From assembly GCA_944470555.2 (NCBI GenBank), contig OX104127.1, positions 45,932,934-45,996,933 on the forward strand: a DNA stretch of 64,000 bases, read 5' to 3'. Source of the DNA: Heterobilharzia americana (lineage: Eukaryota; Platyhelminthes; Trematoda; Strigeidida; Schistosomatidae). The position numbers were made by a program, and so were the translations under genes. Under the pieces are notes generated by a model that was not told the DNA's origin, did no database searches, and worked only from the letters and a program-made list of their open reading frames with translations. Below are positions 1 to 12,479 of the stretch, in pieces; position 1 is the stretch's first letter; every line of letters begins with the position of its first letter.

Positions 1-2662
1 ACCTCAGTGGTGCCGCTGCTGCACTACAGCCAACAATAGCTTCTTTGATATAAAAATAGTAACATATATTCGTCAAAGGGGCCTGTTAGGAATGTAGACC
101 ACATGCACAACAGGCTGAAAATATTCCCAACAAAAAATATCCAGATGCTCGTCTCCAAGAGCAAGCAACAGGAATGTCCCAAGCAGAAGGCCAAATCAAA
201 ACTGTAATGGTGTAACTTTCCACGCAACCTTGGCTAGAGTGGGACAACATGGGTGAAAGCAGAGGAAGGCTACGAGCAAGTGGCAAACTGAAGTTAGGGA
301 AGCTGGATTACAAAAGACGAACACAAATTTAGTGTCACTAAATGGGAGAGCTAGTAAAAGTGTTCCTATCTGCTTGGAAAACAACGAGAGTAAGAAAACG
401 AGGCGATAAGGATGTACTCAAATGCAAAGACAAAAATAGAGCAGTAAGGAGAGATACGGCAGTAGATGATACGTAGAAGGGACTCCACTATCATATTCCG
501 TTGCGAAAGGTGATACCATCTGTCGAGCAACGCGTGAATTTCGTCTCTTGCACTTCGCACACCTGTCAGTTACCCACCGTACTATCGCCCCTCCTTTAAT
601 TAACCATCGCTTCCATCTCAAACTAGAAGGCGATTATGATGGGATTAAGTGACCTACTACACGATGATATCTGTACGTGGCGTCATTGGTAAAATGGTCA
701 CTTGCAGGCTATACAAGAGGATGTTTTGCATAAGATGATCTTAACATGTTTAAGGGTCCACTGCCTCTAGCATTCAACTCAGAAGATGGTGGAAACCGAC
801 GCATTTACTCATCCTTTTGCCTCCAAAAAGCCATGCCTGAAATTGTTTGTAGTTGCCCCCCAAATCTATCAACGGGTGGTAATCAAACTCAACATCCCAA
901 CTGAATGTATATCGTGAAAACTCACCGATCCTAAAATCAGGCCACTATTTCCTGGACCGTTCATAATCGTCAACAATTTAGGGCACCTGCACTACTAGGT
1001 AGCAGCCTACAATGATACCAGCCGGAAAGAATTATATTCAGATGCGAATGCGCACTTGAATGGCACAGGCCTGCATCAGGCCGCATGCCTCCCTACGAAC
1101 TATATGTGTGAAACCCTATCACCACTGGATAATAGTCCTTCAAATGTTTATTTCTTTGTACTGCAACAACTAATTACGATGGCTTACATCTGTATAGCTG
1201 CGTAAAGATACACTGCGGGTGGGAAATGAGAGGACTTATAGATTCACGTGGATTGAATGGTAATGATAACATTTAATGCTGCCGAAAATCAGTGACGTGA
1301 GTTAAAGTTGGCCAAAAAAGTGAAATTAGGTCAAAATAGATGTTTGCCTGACTATACACGGAACTATACCCCCAGGTTAACCATCTCGGTCATGTGACGC
1401 AAACGTCGGATGTCGGACGATTTTGGCATCACTTCATTGTGAAAAAAGAATGGTGACTAGAGACGATCGAAACTCATAAACAATCTGTATGTACTGTGAA
1501 GTGATACTTTTCCGTTCTTTTTATAACCTGCATTCACTTTTGATATCTTGATAAACCCTAATAATAATATTATAATAATTATTATTTTGGAATATACAGG
1601 TATACACCATTTTTACAGGCATGAATAAGTTTATATATAAATTACATGTTTCTTCATGGAGGGTAATCTCAATCCCCACCCGTTGTCACCAGAAGATATA
1701 ATTACTGCATGTTCATACAATGGAACATCCCAGCAGAATAAATATACGTAAAATTTAAAATTGAACAAGTGGAAGTATTGTCTTCGCATTAACAAAAAAC
1801 GGGTCTGTATCTAGACATTACGGGTATTGCCTGGAGAAAAAAAGCTTGAAGCTAATACTTCCGTTGTAATAGTTTATACTTTTTGCTTGAGATAATGGTG
1901 AAAAGTTTATGAAGGAATGTATGCACGAAGTGTTTACATATTGTACTTCATTTATGGTTCCAGGACTGTATAATTCATGCATGTTAATACCATTAAAAGA
2001 CAAAGACTCCTAATCTTGATGACTATAATGGCTAAAAGCCAAATATCCTCACCTTTCCAACTCCACCATCCAGAGGCAATAGACTTGTTTGAATGTGCCC
2101 AACAGACTTCCAGGACATCTTGTCCACCGTTTCCACGGTTCGTGACAGCCTTACAGTTGGTAAGTGCTGGACTCTGCTGGTCACTTTTATAATGAGTTAA
2201 TCCTAGATTTTGATAGTTATGAGGCTGTAGTCCAGTGAACATTTTTATTTCTGTTTGTTGTAGTTATGTATTCTGAAAGTGGCAAAACTGGTTACCCTCC
2301 ATGAAGGGTAGTTTCAGCCATAGTCTGTTCCTCAAGTAATTAATTCTCGATGGCAACCAAGCCAACGTTTAGAACCGAATTACTTTCCTACAGCGAAAAA
2401 TAAAGACAAAGCGGCAGGCACAGAAAGCAAGAATTCCACCAAGCAGAGTGTTTTCTATGTTCATGTTCCTTCCTACTTAACTTTTTTTGCTATGGCGCCC
2501 ATTGTGTGTGCCTTTTCTATAGAGTACTTCAAAATATAGATTTCATGCTGTCGTGTAGTGTAGAACTTCTGTTTTTGATTACTATGTCGGGTTAAGCAGA
2601 ATGTACCGTTATTTCGAGGTCATAACTCACGGAAGTCTCCTCAACGCTTCGTATGAAAGGTC
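1..2662. other. No recognised gene
   Basis: The open frames here are short (about 60-96 codons) and none resembles a protein family I know. There is an AT-rich run at about 1557-1590. A 14-base inverted repeat lies at 1654-1667 and 2293-2306 and is described as a finding. I see no exon-like block with convincing splice sites. Probably intergenic or intronic DNA. Confidence 0.6.
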
Positions 2663-2831
2663 AGTGTAGATGTGGTGGCTGTCTCATTACACATTAGGGA
2701 GGCCGAGTATACAAAATGTCGTGCAGGAGACTGTTGGTGTATTAGATAAGCCGGAAAAGTCACCAGATGATGAGAAGTTAGCCAGTAACCGACTAAATTC
2801 AGGGGTTGATTTAGGGGCCTTCACTTAAGCT

Positions 2832-5579
2832 GGAAGTCTGTTCCACAACTGAGAGTATTTGACGGCAAAGGAGTTTGCACGCAAGCAAGACTTGAACGAT
2901 TTCACTGTGACGCTATGGGCGTGGTTGCGCGCAGATCGCAACAACTGTTGTGTTCGAACTGGAACTCACCACTGGCTGTGAAAGTGAGTTGATGTAACAC
3001 ATTAAAGAAGAGTGTCAGGTTAGTTTTGAGCCGTCTCATCCAAAGTGCTTCTAGACTTAGTGTCCTGCATCTGGAGCTGTCCTGTTTGAAATCGTGTCCT
3101 AGTAATCCAACTTAACCTTTGGACACCCTCTGTGTTCTGTTTGTCTTTTATGCGGATACCACTAAGTATAAATGGACAGTATCCTAATAGTGGACTTACG
3201 CAAGTTTTATGGAGCAGTAACTTGACCTCTTTGAAGCATAAGTTACGAACCATGCAACCCATCAGGATCCAAGATTTGTGAGTCTGTGATGCCGCCTGTT
3301 CAGAAAATGTGGGGTCCATTGAATATCTTGGACCAAGGTCATATACACTTTTAGAAACAGGCAGTTTTGTGGACTGAAAATGCAGTTGGATATCCACCGA
3401 TGGGGCGCCAAAACATATCCGGCCACATTTGCCTATATTGAACTTCAGTTTCCAAGCAGCAGACCATGCGGATATTATATCCAGTTCCCTTTGTATTAGT
3501 GCTTGGAAGTAGGATAAATAGTCATGGCTGAATGTGTATGCAACTTTTAGGTCATCAGCAAACAAGAATGGTCTACCGCTTGTAAAGCAGCTGTAGATGA
3601 AGGGGACCTAATACACAGCCTTGAATAACACCAGAGGTGATTCGCCTAGGTTTTGAAGTGTGTGAATCTGCATCCACCTACACTGCTTGTCCATTGTTTA
3701 TTGTCTCGGTTGCCTATGAGGGACAGATAACCTGACTTATGTGAGAGGACGTGTGGAAATTCACATCCGTCAGGGTGGTCGTTTGTGAGAGTTGTCTTGG
3801 ATTTGTGGACCAAAAGGTTTGAGATCGTCACGACAGCACCCAGAGGGTGGCGTGGATTGAGGTTTTAAGCAGTTTATTAGAAAGTGTTATCACGATAAAA
3901 GCCAGAGCGCTACTGCTTTTCGAAGTCCGAAAAATTGACATTCCGAAAGATCACAAGTATTTGTTTCCTGCTAAGGAGACGGATAAATATCGGCCGGGTC
4001 AGCAATCATGATTCAGTAGTGGTGGTTCTTAAGTTGCCACCACAGAAATGACAGTTACTGATCGCAATTCGCTTCGGGTATATGGAGGCTATGCGAAACC
4101 TTACCCTTTTTCCCAAGCAAGATTAGCTAAAATACGCTCACGGATACGACCAATAGCACACAGGGTATGACGGAGCACTGTATCCAGCACACCAGAAAGT
4201 TGTTTGTATGTTGCACAACAAGGCTTTGCAGGTGACAGACGTTACAGCCTTCAAGCTTCAGCACTATAAGTTAGTTGAGGGCGTAACCGGAAAATGATCC
4301 GAAAAACCCTCTCGATCACCCCGTTGGATGACGTTGATATTTACTCGAACATTTTTACCCCCGTTGCGGATATTGTGTTTTGACCCTGGCTGGTGTGATA
4401 GCACTTCGTTATTTAACAGTCCTCTTTGATTTAACACTCATTACTTGTCTTTGTTTGACCAGGAATTGTCCCTAACGCTTCACTTTATTATTGTGTGATG
4501 CTGAATTGCTGACAACGTGAAGTTGTTTTACTGCTCCCGACGTTTTGTTTTTGGCTCAACTTGAGGTTGTGCTGTGATTTGACTGCTTATCATTTAGCCG
4601 GCCACTGGAAACGATTATTTATTGATTTGGTTCCGGCGGGGAGAGGTTTTTGATCCCCTTCTGTTGGGAATATTCTCATTGATTCCCAGGTACTCAACAG
4701 TTGTATTTGTTTGCCCAAATTTTATCGTGTAGTACGTGTTTGTGCTCGTGAACTTTTAGACTTTATGGCTATTCAACTGGACTGTTGAGGTATTTTTGTA
4801 ACCTTAATATAAATTATTGTTGCTCTGAAGGTACCACAGATTTACTACCGATCTACCACTGATTTACTACGAGCCGCGTTTTTGATATTATTGATCCAAC
4901 CTTTGACGGTGCATCACACGGGGAAGTTCAGGAACATGTCAGGTTCGCGTCAGTTTGGCACTGCTGGTTGCTTACCGCGCCCAGACCAAAATAATTAGAT
5001 TTTGGTTGTAACAGACGGGGGGAACTTTGCCTACAAGTTACGCAGTGTTAGGCTAATATTTGAGCAAGGCAGCATACTCGGCTGTTGGGTGACGGACACA
5101 TATGACAGCGGATTGTGGGTTTTGCTGGGACTAGTTATGAAGTATGGTTGCTACAGTGAGTGAGTAGACTACCAAGTGAACAACTGTACATGTACTTTTG
5201 ACCACAGCTGTCTTGACTTTAAGCCACTAAACTTGTAGTCTTGGATAGTTTCTTGCCTCTTTGATATTCAGCCATCAGTCATCTTCTGCGGATTACCTTG
5301 ATTCCATGTAACTGTAGAACCCCCTAACAGCCCCGATTGGCTGGTGTGAGGAAATTATGGGTTACTTTTTTGTCATGTGCCCTGAGTGTCTTGTAGAGAT
5401 AGTTTACTAATTAGCAGCATGGAGGCATTTTCTCGTGGGTAGTCACTCGTGGACGATGTTCTCTTATATCCTCTTCAATGAGGCAATGTTTGACACACCT
5501 GGAATGCTTGAATAAAAGCGATTGGAAGTGGGATGCAAAAATGCTGAGAGTCGTGAAGCAGCATCAACCGGAAGATTAG
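2832..5579. repeat. Segmental duplication unit, copy 1
   Basis: This 2,748-base block is repeated at 6469-9216 with a constant offset of 3,637 bases. Every stretch I compared is the same base for base, and the long open frames inside it are identical. The part at 3020-3831 is a decayed LINE reverse-transcriptase piece on the minus strand; the rest (about 3840-5579) has no gene I recognise. In this copy the block is preceded by 2663-2831, which is also duplicated (at 9215-9383), and followed by unique DNA. Near-identity of non-functional sequence points either to a very recent duplication or to an assembly artefact. Confidence 0.93.
3020..3831 (-). pseudogene. Decayed CR1/jockey-like LINE reverse transcriptase, copy 1
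   Basis: A 181-codon frame (3020-3565) begins at the catalytic motif FADDLKV and continues through the RT thumb region. It includes the LINE-typical stretch with HKTCVSPLLGYCPF and VQRLSWITRTRF, then stops early. Just upstream, in another frame, the minus strand reads SGVIQGCVLGPL, which is RT motif B, so at least one frameshift separates motifs B and C. A further 61-codon frame (3646-3831) carries the sequence before motif B. No endonuclease or ORF1 is seen. The clade call rests on motif style only and could be CR1 or jockey. Dead, 5'-truncated retrotransposon coding sequence. Confidence 0.75.
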
Positions 5580-6468
5580 CTGCACTGAACTGGGCTTAGA
5601 GGTAAGGGCAAGAGTATTGTTTCACCACTAACAGTGTCAATAATGATCTTTTCTGGTAACTGGCACTAGTGCACGTTAGTTGATATCAGTTAATTTTGGA
5701 ACGGTTAATAGCCGACTTCAGTTCCAGAGTTTTGAGGTCAACGAGGAGAACACGTAAGAAAATATGTCAGTTACTAGCTTCTCTTCAAAGCCCGCATCGT
5801 TTAAATCGGACTTAGTGCACGATCAGGCGTAAAGGAAGCCAGGAAACACGGGCTATTTTGGGATTACGGAGCCTTAAAATACTGTTAATGGCCGCTGCTC
5901 CCCAAAACGGAGCAACCAGGAGAAACAATGAATTTATTCCATTCGGATTTTGGTGCGTATTGGAACAAATTAACCCGAAGTTAACAGCAGCATATGGTAA
6001 CTGAACGGGTATCCAAAGCAGTCCCGAATGCAAAGTTAATATAGGCTCATGCAATACTTGTGATCGTTTTGTTTCAGAGTACATGAAAGACCAGCGAATG
6101 CCAGGGCACGATTATTGTGGGTTAGTGGAGGAAACATTTTCGCAGTCAGACAAGAATAATAGGTCCACTGCATGAACCATACTCACCTTCCCCAGAAAGT
6201 GATCTGCCCTTTTTTGAAACAACCCTGGCTCATGAACAGCCTGCACCGCAGTCAGCGGAGCTGCGCTGGAAAATGAACAAGAAACGCAAGCATAACATTT
6301 TTATTCTCAGTCACGCCAAAGCCTGTACCGTCAATCCGTCGCTTATACTTGCTTTTGCTTGAGTATATACACTTCCCCTGACTGCTTGATGTTGGTCAGT
6401 CGAGTATGACAACTTGGTACCCCGGTACCTTTGAGCGCAAGCATTACTGACTGCTAAAGTGAAGAGCC
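5580..6468. other. Unique spacer between duplicated blocks, no gene seen
   Basis: These 889 bases separate copy 1 and copy 2 of the duplicated unit and are not found elsewhere in the window. The open frames (90 and 68 codons, minus strand) do not resemble any known family. I see no repeat or RNA structure that I can name. Confidence 0.5.
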
Positions 6469-9216
6469 GGAAGTCTGTTCCACAACTGAGAGTATTTGAC
6501 GGCAAAGGAGTTTGCACGCAAGCAAGACTTGAACGATTTCACTGTGACGCTATGGGCGTGGTTGCGCGCAGATCGCAACAACTGTTGTGTTCGAACTGGA
6601 ACTCACCACTGGCTGTGAAAGTGAGTTGATGTAACACATTAAAGAAGAGTGTCAGGTTAGTTTTGAGCCGTCTCATCCAAAGTGCTTCTAGACTTAGTGT
6701 CCTGCATCTGGAGCTGTCCTGTTTGAAATCGTGTCCTAGTAATCCAACTTAACCTTTGGACACCCTCTGTGTTCTGTTTGTCTTTTATGCGGATACCACT
6801 AAGTATAAATGGACAGTATCCTAATAGTGGACTTACGCAAGTTTTATGGAGCAGTAACTTGACCTCTTTGAAGCATAAGTTACGAACCATGCAACCCATC
6901 AGGATCCAAGATTTGTGAGTCTGTGATGCCGCCTGTTCAGAAAATGTGGGGTCCATTGAATATCTTGGACCAAGGTCATATACACTTTTAGAAACAGGCA
7001 GTTTTGTGGACTGAAAATGCAGTTGGATATCCACCGATGGGGCGCCAAAACATATCCGGCCACATTTGCCTATATTGAACTTCAGTTTCCAAGCAGCAGA
7101 CCATGCGGATATTATATCCAGTTCCCTTTGTATTAGTGCTTGGAAGTAGGATAAATAGTCATGGCTGAATGTGTATGCAACTTTTAGGTCATCAGCAAAC
7201 AAGAATGGTCTACCGCTTGTAAAGCAGCTGTAGATGAAGGGGACCTAATACACAGCCTTGAATAACACCAGAGGTGATTCGCCTAGGTTTTGAAGTGTGT
7301 GAATCTGCATCCACCTACACTGCTTGTCCATTGTTTATTGTCTCGGTTGCCTATGAGGGACAGATAACCTGACTTATGTGAGAGGACGTGTGGAAATTCA
7401 CATCCGTCAGGGTGGTCGTTTGTGAGAGTTGTCTTGGATTTGTGGACCAAAAGGTTTGAGATCGTCACGACAGCACCCAGAGGGTGGCGTGGATTGAGGT
7501 TTTAAGCAGTTTATTAGAAAGTGTTATCACGATAAAAGCCAGAGCGCTACTGCTTTTCGAAGTCCGAAAAATTGACATTCCGAAAGATCACAAGTATTTG
7601 TTTCCTGCTAAGGAGACGGATAAATATCGGCCGGGTCAGCAATCATGATTCAGTAGTGGTGGTTCTTAAGTTGCCACCACAGAAATGACAGTTACTGATC
7701 GCAATTCGCTTCGGGTATATGGAGGCTATGCGAAACCTTACCCTTTTTCCCAAGCAAGATTAGCTAAAATACGCTCACGGATACGACCAATAGCACACAG
7801 GGTATGACGGAGCACTGTATCCAGCACACCAGAAAGTTGTTTGTATGTTGCACAACAAGGCTTTGCAGGTGACAGACGTTACAGCCTTCAAGCTTCAGCA
7901 CTATAAGTTAGTTGAGGGCGTAACCGGAAAATGATCCGAAAAACCCTCTCGATCACCCCGTTGGATGACGTTGATATTTACTCGAACATTTTTACCCCCG
8001 TTGCGGATATTGTGTTTTGACCCTGGCTGGTGTGATAGCACTTCGTTATTTAACAGTCCTCTTTGATTTAACACTCATTACTTGTCTTTGTTTGACCAGG
8101 AATTGTCCCTAACGCTTCACTTTATTATTGTGTGATGCTGAATTGCTGACAACGTGAAGTTGTTTTACTGCTCCCGACGTTTTGTTTTTGGCTCAACTTG
8201 AGGTTGTGCTGTGATTTGACTGCTTATCATTTAGCCGGCCACTGGAAACGATTATTTATTGATTTGGTTCCGGCGGGGAGAGGTTTTTGATCCCCTTCTG
8301 TTGGGAATATTCTCATTGATTCCCAGGTACTCAACAGTTGTATTTGTTTGCCCAAATTTTATCGTGTAGTACGTGTTTGTGCTCGTGAACTTTTAGACTT
8401 TATGGCTATTCAACTGGACTGTTGAGGTATTTTTGTAACCTTAATATAAATTATTGTTGCTCTGAAGGTACCACAGATTTACTACCGATCTACCACTGAT
8501 TTACTACGAGCCGCGTTTTTGATATTATTGATCCAACCTTTGACGGTGCATCACACGGGGAAGTTCAGGAACATGTCAGGTTCGCGTCAGTTTGGCACTG
8601 CTGGTTGCTTACCGCGCCCAGACCAAAATAATTAGATTTTGGTTGTAACAGACGGGGGGAACTTTGCCTACAAGTTACGCAGTGTTAGGCTAATATTTGA
8701 GCAAGGCAGCATACTCGGCTGTTGGGTGACGGACACATATGACAGCGGATTGTGGGTTTTGCTGGGACTAGTTATGAAGTATGGTTGCTACAGTGAGTGA
8801 GTAGACTACCAAGTGAACAACTGTACATGTACTTTTGACCACAGCTGTCTTGACTTTAAGCCACTAAACTTGTAGTCTTGGATAGTTTCTTGCCTCTTTG
8901 ATATTCAGCCATCAGTCATCTTCTGCGGATTACCTTGATTCCATGTAACTGTAGAACCCCCTAACAGCCCCGATTGGCTGGTGTGAGGAAATTATGGGTT
9001 ACTTTTTTGTCATGTGCCCTGAGTGTCTTGTAGAGATAGTTTACTAATTAGCAGCATGGAGGCATTTTCTCGTGGGTAGTCACTCGTGGACGATGTTCTC
9101 TTATATCCTCTTCAATGAGGCAATGTTTGACACACCTGGAATGCTTGAATAAAAGCGATTGGAAGTGGGATGCAAAAATGCTGAGAGTCGTGAAGCAGCA
9201 TCAACCGGAAGATTAG
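6469..9216. repeat. Segmental duplication unit, copy 2
   Basis: Same 2,748-base unit as 2832-5579. The left edge lacks the 169-base segment that precedes copy 1. The right edge runs directly into that missing segment (9215-9383), as expected if the original repeat period was segment plus unit joined head to tail. The two shared bases AG at the junction could be microhomology. Confidence 0.93.
6657..7468 (-). pseudogene. Decayed CR1/jockey-like LINE reverse transcriptase, copy 2
   Basis: Identical in its open frames to the relic at 3020-3831, including the same frameshift between RT motif B (SGVIQGCVLGPL) and motif C (FADDLKV) and the same premature end. The shared lesions show that the LINE was already dead when the segment was duplicated. 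Confidence 0.75.
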
Positions 9217-9811
9217 TGTAGATGTGGTGGCTGTCTCATTACACATTAGGGAGGCCGAGTATACAAAATGTCGTGCAGGAGACTGTTGGTGTATTAGATA
9301 AGCCGGAAAAGTCACCAGATGATGAGAAGTTAGCCAGTAACCGACTAAATTCAGGGGTTGATTTAGGGGCCTTCACTTAAGCTGGAAGTCTGTTCCACAA
9401 CTGAGAGTATTTGACGGCAAAGGAGTTTGCACGCAAGCAAGACTTGAACGATTTCACTGTGACGCTATGGGCGTGGTTGCGCGCAGATCGCAACAACTGT
9501 TGTGTTCGAACTGGAACTCACCACTGGCTGTGAAAGTGAGTTGATGTAACACATTAAAGAAGAGTGTCAGGTTAGTTTTGAGCCGTCTCATCCAAAGTGC
9601 TTCTAGACTTAGTGTCCTGCATCTGGAGCTGTCCTGTTTGAAATCGTGTCCTAGTAATCCAACTTAACCTTTGGACACCCTCTGTGTTCTGTTTGTCTTT
9701 TATGCGGATACCACTAAGTATAAATGGACAGTATCCTAATAGTGGACTTACGCAAGTTTTATGGAGCAGTAACTTGACCTCTTTGAAGCATAAGTTACGA
9801 ACCATGCAACC
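9215..9811. repeat. Segmental duplication, third truncated copy
   Basis: Matches 2663-3259 at an offset of 6,552 bases: the 169-base leading segment plus the first 428 bases of the unit. After 9811 the match to copies 1 and 2 breaks, but the next ~50 bases are still recognisably related LINE sequence, so the copy ends inside the LINE relic and continues into a diverged relative. Confidence 0.9.
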
Positions 9812-9859
9812 TATCAATATCCTAGATTTGCCAGTCAGATGCAATACCTCCTTTATCAT
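9572..9859 (-). pseudogene. LINE reverse-transcriptase C-terminal piece, chimeric third copy
   Basis: A 95-codon frame. Its last 80 or so residues equal the C-terminal part of the relics at 3020 and 6657, including KEVKLLLHKTCVSPLL. Its first residues (reading SRILIGCMVRNL) differ from the corresponding SWILMGCMVRNL of the other copies. The nucleotide identity drops sharply at 9812, so the piece is a hybrid of two LINE copies. Confidence 0.65.
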
Positions 9860-10640
9860 CTAGGACAGCTCAGCTACTGGAGATTCCTTTACGATTACCA
9901 ATTTGATGATGCCCGTAAACTGGCTTCTCTTATGTAAACTTCTTATTTGAGGATAAAAGTATCTGTCATTTATTGGATTGTGCAATGGCTTTATGGTCAG
10001 CTGTGGGTATGCTGTTTCTGAATACTGATATTGTACTTCGGGTCTTTTACATTTACTGGGCTTTATGAGGAGAACTAAGCGTTAGCAAAGTCGCAGTATG
10101 CATGCAATCCATTGCTTTAGCCATATCTGTGTAGACTGCTATGGTAGGAATCTGTCTCAAGACAATTCACATCCAAAGCAAAGATTGATTTTATCGCGAC
10201 TGACTACTTTTTTCTGTTTTCGATCTTTATATTTGCGTACATTGTTACACATATCCTGACTTTTCAGTTATTATGTTAAGATTTTTCGAGTATGTCTTGC
10301 ATGTATATATATGCAGAACTCATCCCGAGTGAGCTCACGCGACTCTGATCTTAACTCCGGAGGTTTCTTGGACGCGATTTTCTCTATGTGCGTCCTATCA
10401 CGGACCCTCTTTTGCTAAAACCACGGTGCCTCTCGTGACAGAGGGGGCTGGCACGGTGGTGTGGCAGCGCATCAGGTTTTCTGTTCTCTTACAGTCAACA
10501 CTTAACCTCCTCGAGGAGAGCACCTGGCGCTCCATATAGTGGTCCAAGGCTACCAAGTGCTTAGTTGGGGGTCATTTGTATGAAACCAGCCAGCGAGGTG
10601 CAGTGATGACCGGATGTTAGGGAAATTCGGTTGCCGTTGA
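9860..10640. other. No recognised gene
   Basis: No frame of interest. The interval from about 10320 to 10600 is richer in G and C than its surroundings and lies just before the LINE endonuclease relic; it may be an untranslated or ORF1 part of that element, but I cannot show this. Confidence 0.4.
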
Positions 10641-10664
10641 AAACCGCTGCATATATTCTAAGTG

Positions 10665-11010
10665 TAGATAATTTGGACCTACCGAAGGTTGACTTCGCAG
10701 ATTATATGTTTAGCGGGGTGACGATTTTATCGGAACCTTATTCTTCAACATGGCTGAGGAACTGAGAAGCATGGAAAATTTGAGAACAGGAGCCCATCCT
10801 GCCTAGACTGCGTCCTCACAAATGAAGAATACTTGATTGATAACCTAGCAATCCTCCCTCAACTGAGCCCAAAGGATTTCGTTGCTGTCAACCTCCAGTG
10901 TGTCTACAAAGCTAAAACAAACCAACCTTTCCACGAACATCGCTGGAACTTTATAAAACTGAACGCTGCGGTGGTTCGGACGGCTTTGGAATAGATAAAC
11001 TGGGAAGTTA
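10665..11010 (+). pseudogene. CR1-like LINE endonuclease C-terminal relic
   Basis: In the plus strand the text reads DNLDLPKVDFADY, corresponding to the GDFN-LPxIDW motif of APE-type LINE endonucleases. In a neighbouring frame it reads LDCVLTNEEYLIDNL followed by LPQLSPKDFVAV, corresponding to LDYVLTNE and the SDHAVI motif, where the catalytic histidine is no longer recognisable. It ends in the linker before RT with an in-frame stop at about 10992. The same layout occurs in the better-preserved element at 24145-24877. Frameshifts and stops make this a pseudogene. Confidence 0.65.
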
Positions 11011-11299
11011 GTCATGTGTGGCAGGAAGTGAACACCCACTGAATATTCATGCATGACAATGTCAGGCATGCTGTTGGCCGGTCTGCCCCACTTCCAACGC
11101 CAAGGTACTTCTAGTCACCTCATGTAATAATCAAATAAACTCGTAAACTACTTAAGTCAAGAAGACACCGCTTGATCAAGCGCAAAAGAAGTGGTGGCTA
11201 GCTTATACATAGGTGATTTAAACAGACAAGAAGCAAGTTCAGGCAGGTACCGACGGGCGGTCGCAATGGCATGAAGTCGGGCTCCCAAACATGCTTCTT

Positions 11300-12360
11300 C
11301 CTAGCCTTCATGATCGATATCTTCTGGAAGTGAGAGGACCAGGAGGCGACTTGATAGTGGCTTGCAATATCTTAAAACCCCTGGACACCCATACATACAG
11401 AAAATAGGCCCGGGATGTAGTAAGTTGGATATCATGCACAACTACTTTCTAAGAGTTGTTCACTCCTGGAACGCTGTCCTTGCAGAAGCGGTCCATAAAA
11501 CTTTGTCTCACTCCTTGACGTGCACTTAAGGTGTGCGTGGGAGATCACTCAAAGCTAACCCGATTTTCAGATTTTAACTGCTATTTTTTCCTTCCTCTGC
11601 TTGTGCGTGGGTTACCAACCACAAGGATTACTGACTCAGTGATCCTCGATATGGGTGCCGGTTATGCTTAAATATTCTGGTCCACCTTTCTATTCACCGA
11701 AGGCAATAAATCTGGAGGACAATAAATAAGGGAGAGCATCCTCCGATGCTTCAAGAAGACTAACTGCAGTTGGAGTTCTACCCGGCCTAGACTAGTTTTA
11801 TCTTTAAGCTGATGACGTGTACGGTGGTGTGTCTTGGCCTATTGGAAGCGATGAAAACCGGCCAATATACCCCCAACGGATGGCAGGGGCAAGAGTGAAA
11901 TCTGACTTCCTTCACAGAGCGTGTACGCTCAGGAAGCGTTCGCCGAGAGAAACTGTTGCCACAACCTCAGCTAACTCCTTGAAACGAATACTCGATAAGA
12001 ATGTGAGCACGAACGGCTTACCACCAACATTCGCTGGTAGCAGTCGAAGATGTACTCATTTATCCGCATCTTGCCCGATCATAGTTGAGAACAACGAGGA
12101 TAAGAGCGAGCTTCAAGTAGACGTGAACAGCTTGTTTACCTGGTCAGAGAAGTGGCTTATGCTTATCAGTGCGGGTAAATGTGTGAGCATGCACTTGGGG
12201 CGCACACACAGCAACACCCACGGTATTGATGGGACTCCTTTACCGTCAGTACTGACCCACAATGACCTTGGAGTCACAGTGAGCTATGACTTGAAAACCA
12301 AGGTTCACTGTCGATTGGTAGCAACTTGGAGTTTTGGGACTCTCTGAACATTACGCAGAA
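11300..12360 (+). pseudogene. Mosaic of LINE C-terminal and RT fragments
   Basis: Several LINE pieces in scrambled order on the plus strand. At about 11345 GGDLIVACNILK and at 11452 RVVHSWNAVLAEAV match the C-terminal end of CR1-like ORF2 (compare GDLIMAYKI and RVCALWNALP at 26670-26850). At about 11790 a damaged FADDV motif appears. The 176-codon frame 11817-12347 begins with another C-terminal end (RVKSDFLHRACTLRKRSPRE) and then runs into an RT thumb region (LFTWSEKWLMLISAGKC, THNDLGVTVSYDLK). A C-terminus lying before a thumb domain shows that at least two broken elements are juxtaposed. Not functional. Confidence 0.65.
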
Positions 12361-12479
12361 AGTATACGAAAATAAGTGGTGACATGTTCACCATCTTATA
12401 CACATCCTCAGTTCGGTATAAATTAGAAAATTCTACACAGGTGGCTAATCCTTGTCTGAAAGATGGAGGTCTTAGCAAA

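Noticed and set aside
2663..9811. Duplicated block as an LTR pair of a retroelement
   Set aside because: The repeats are 2.7 kb long, contain LINE RT on one strand, and lack TG...CA ends, primer site or gag/pol between them.
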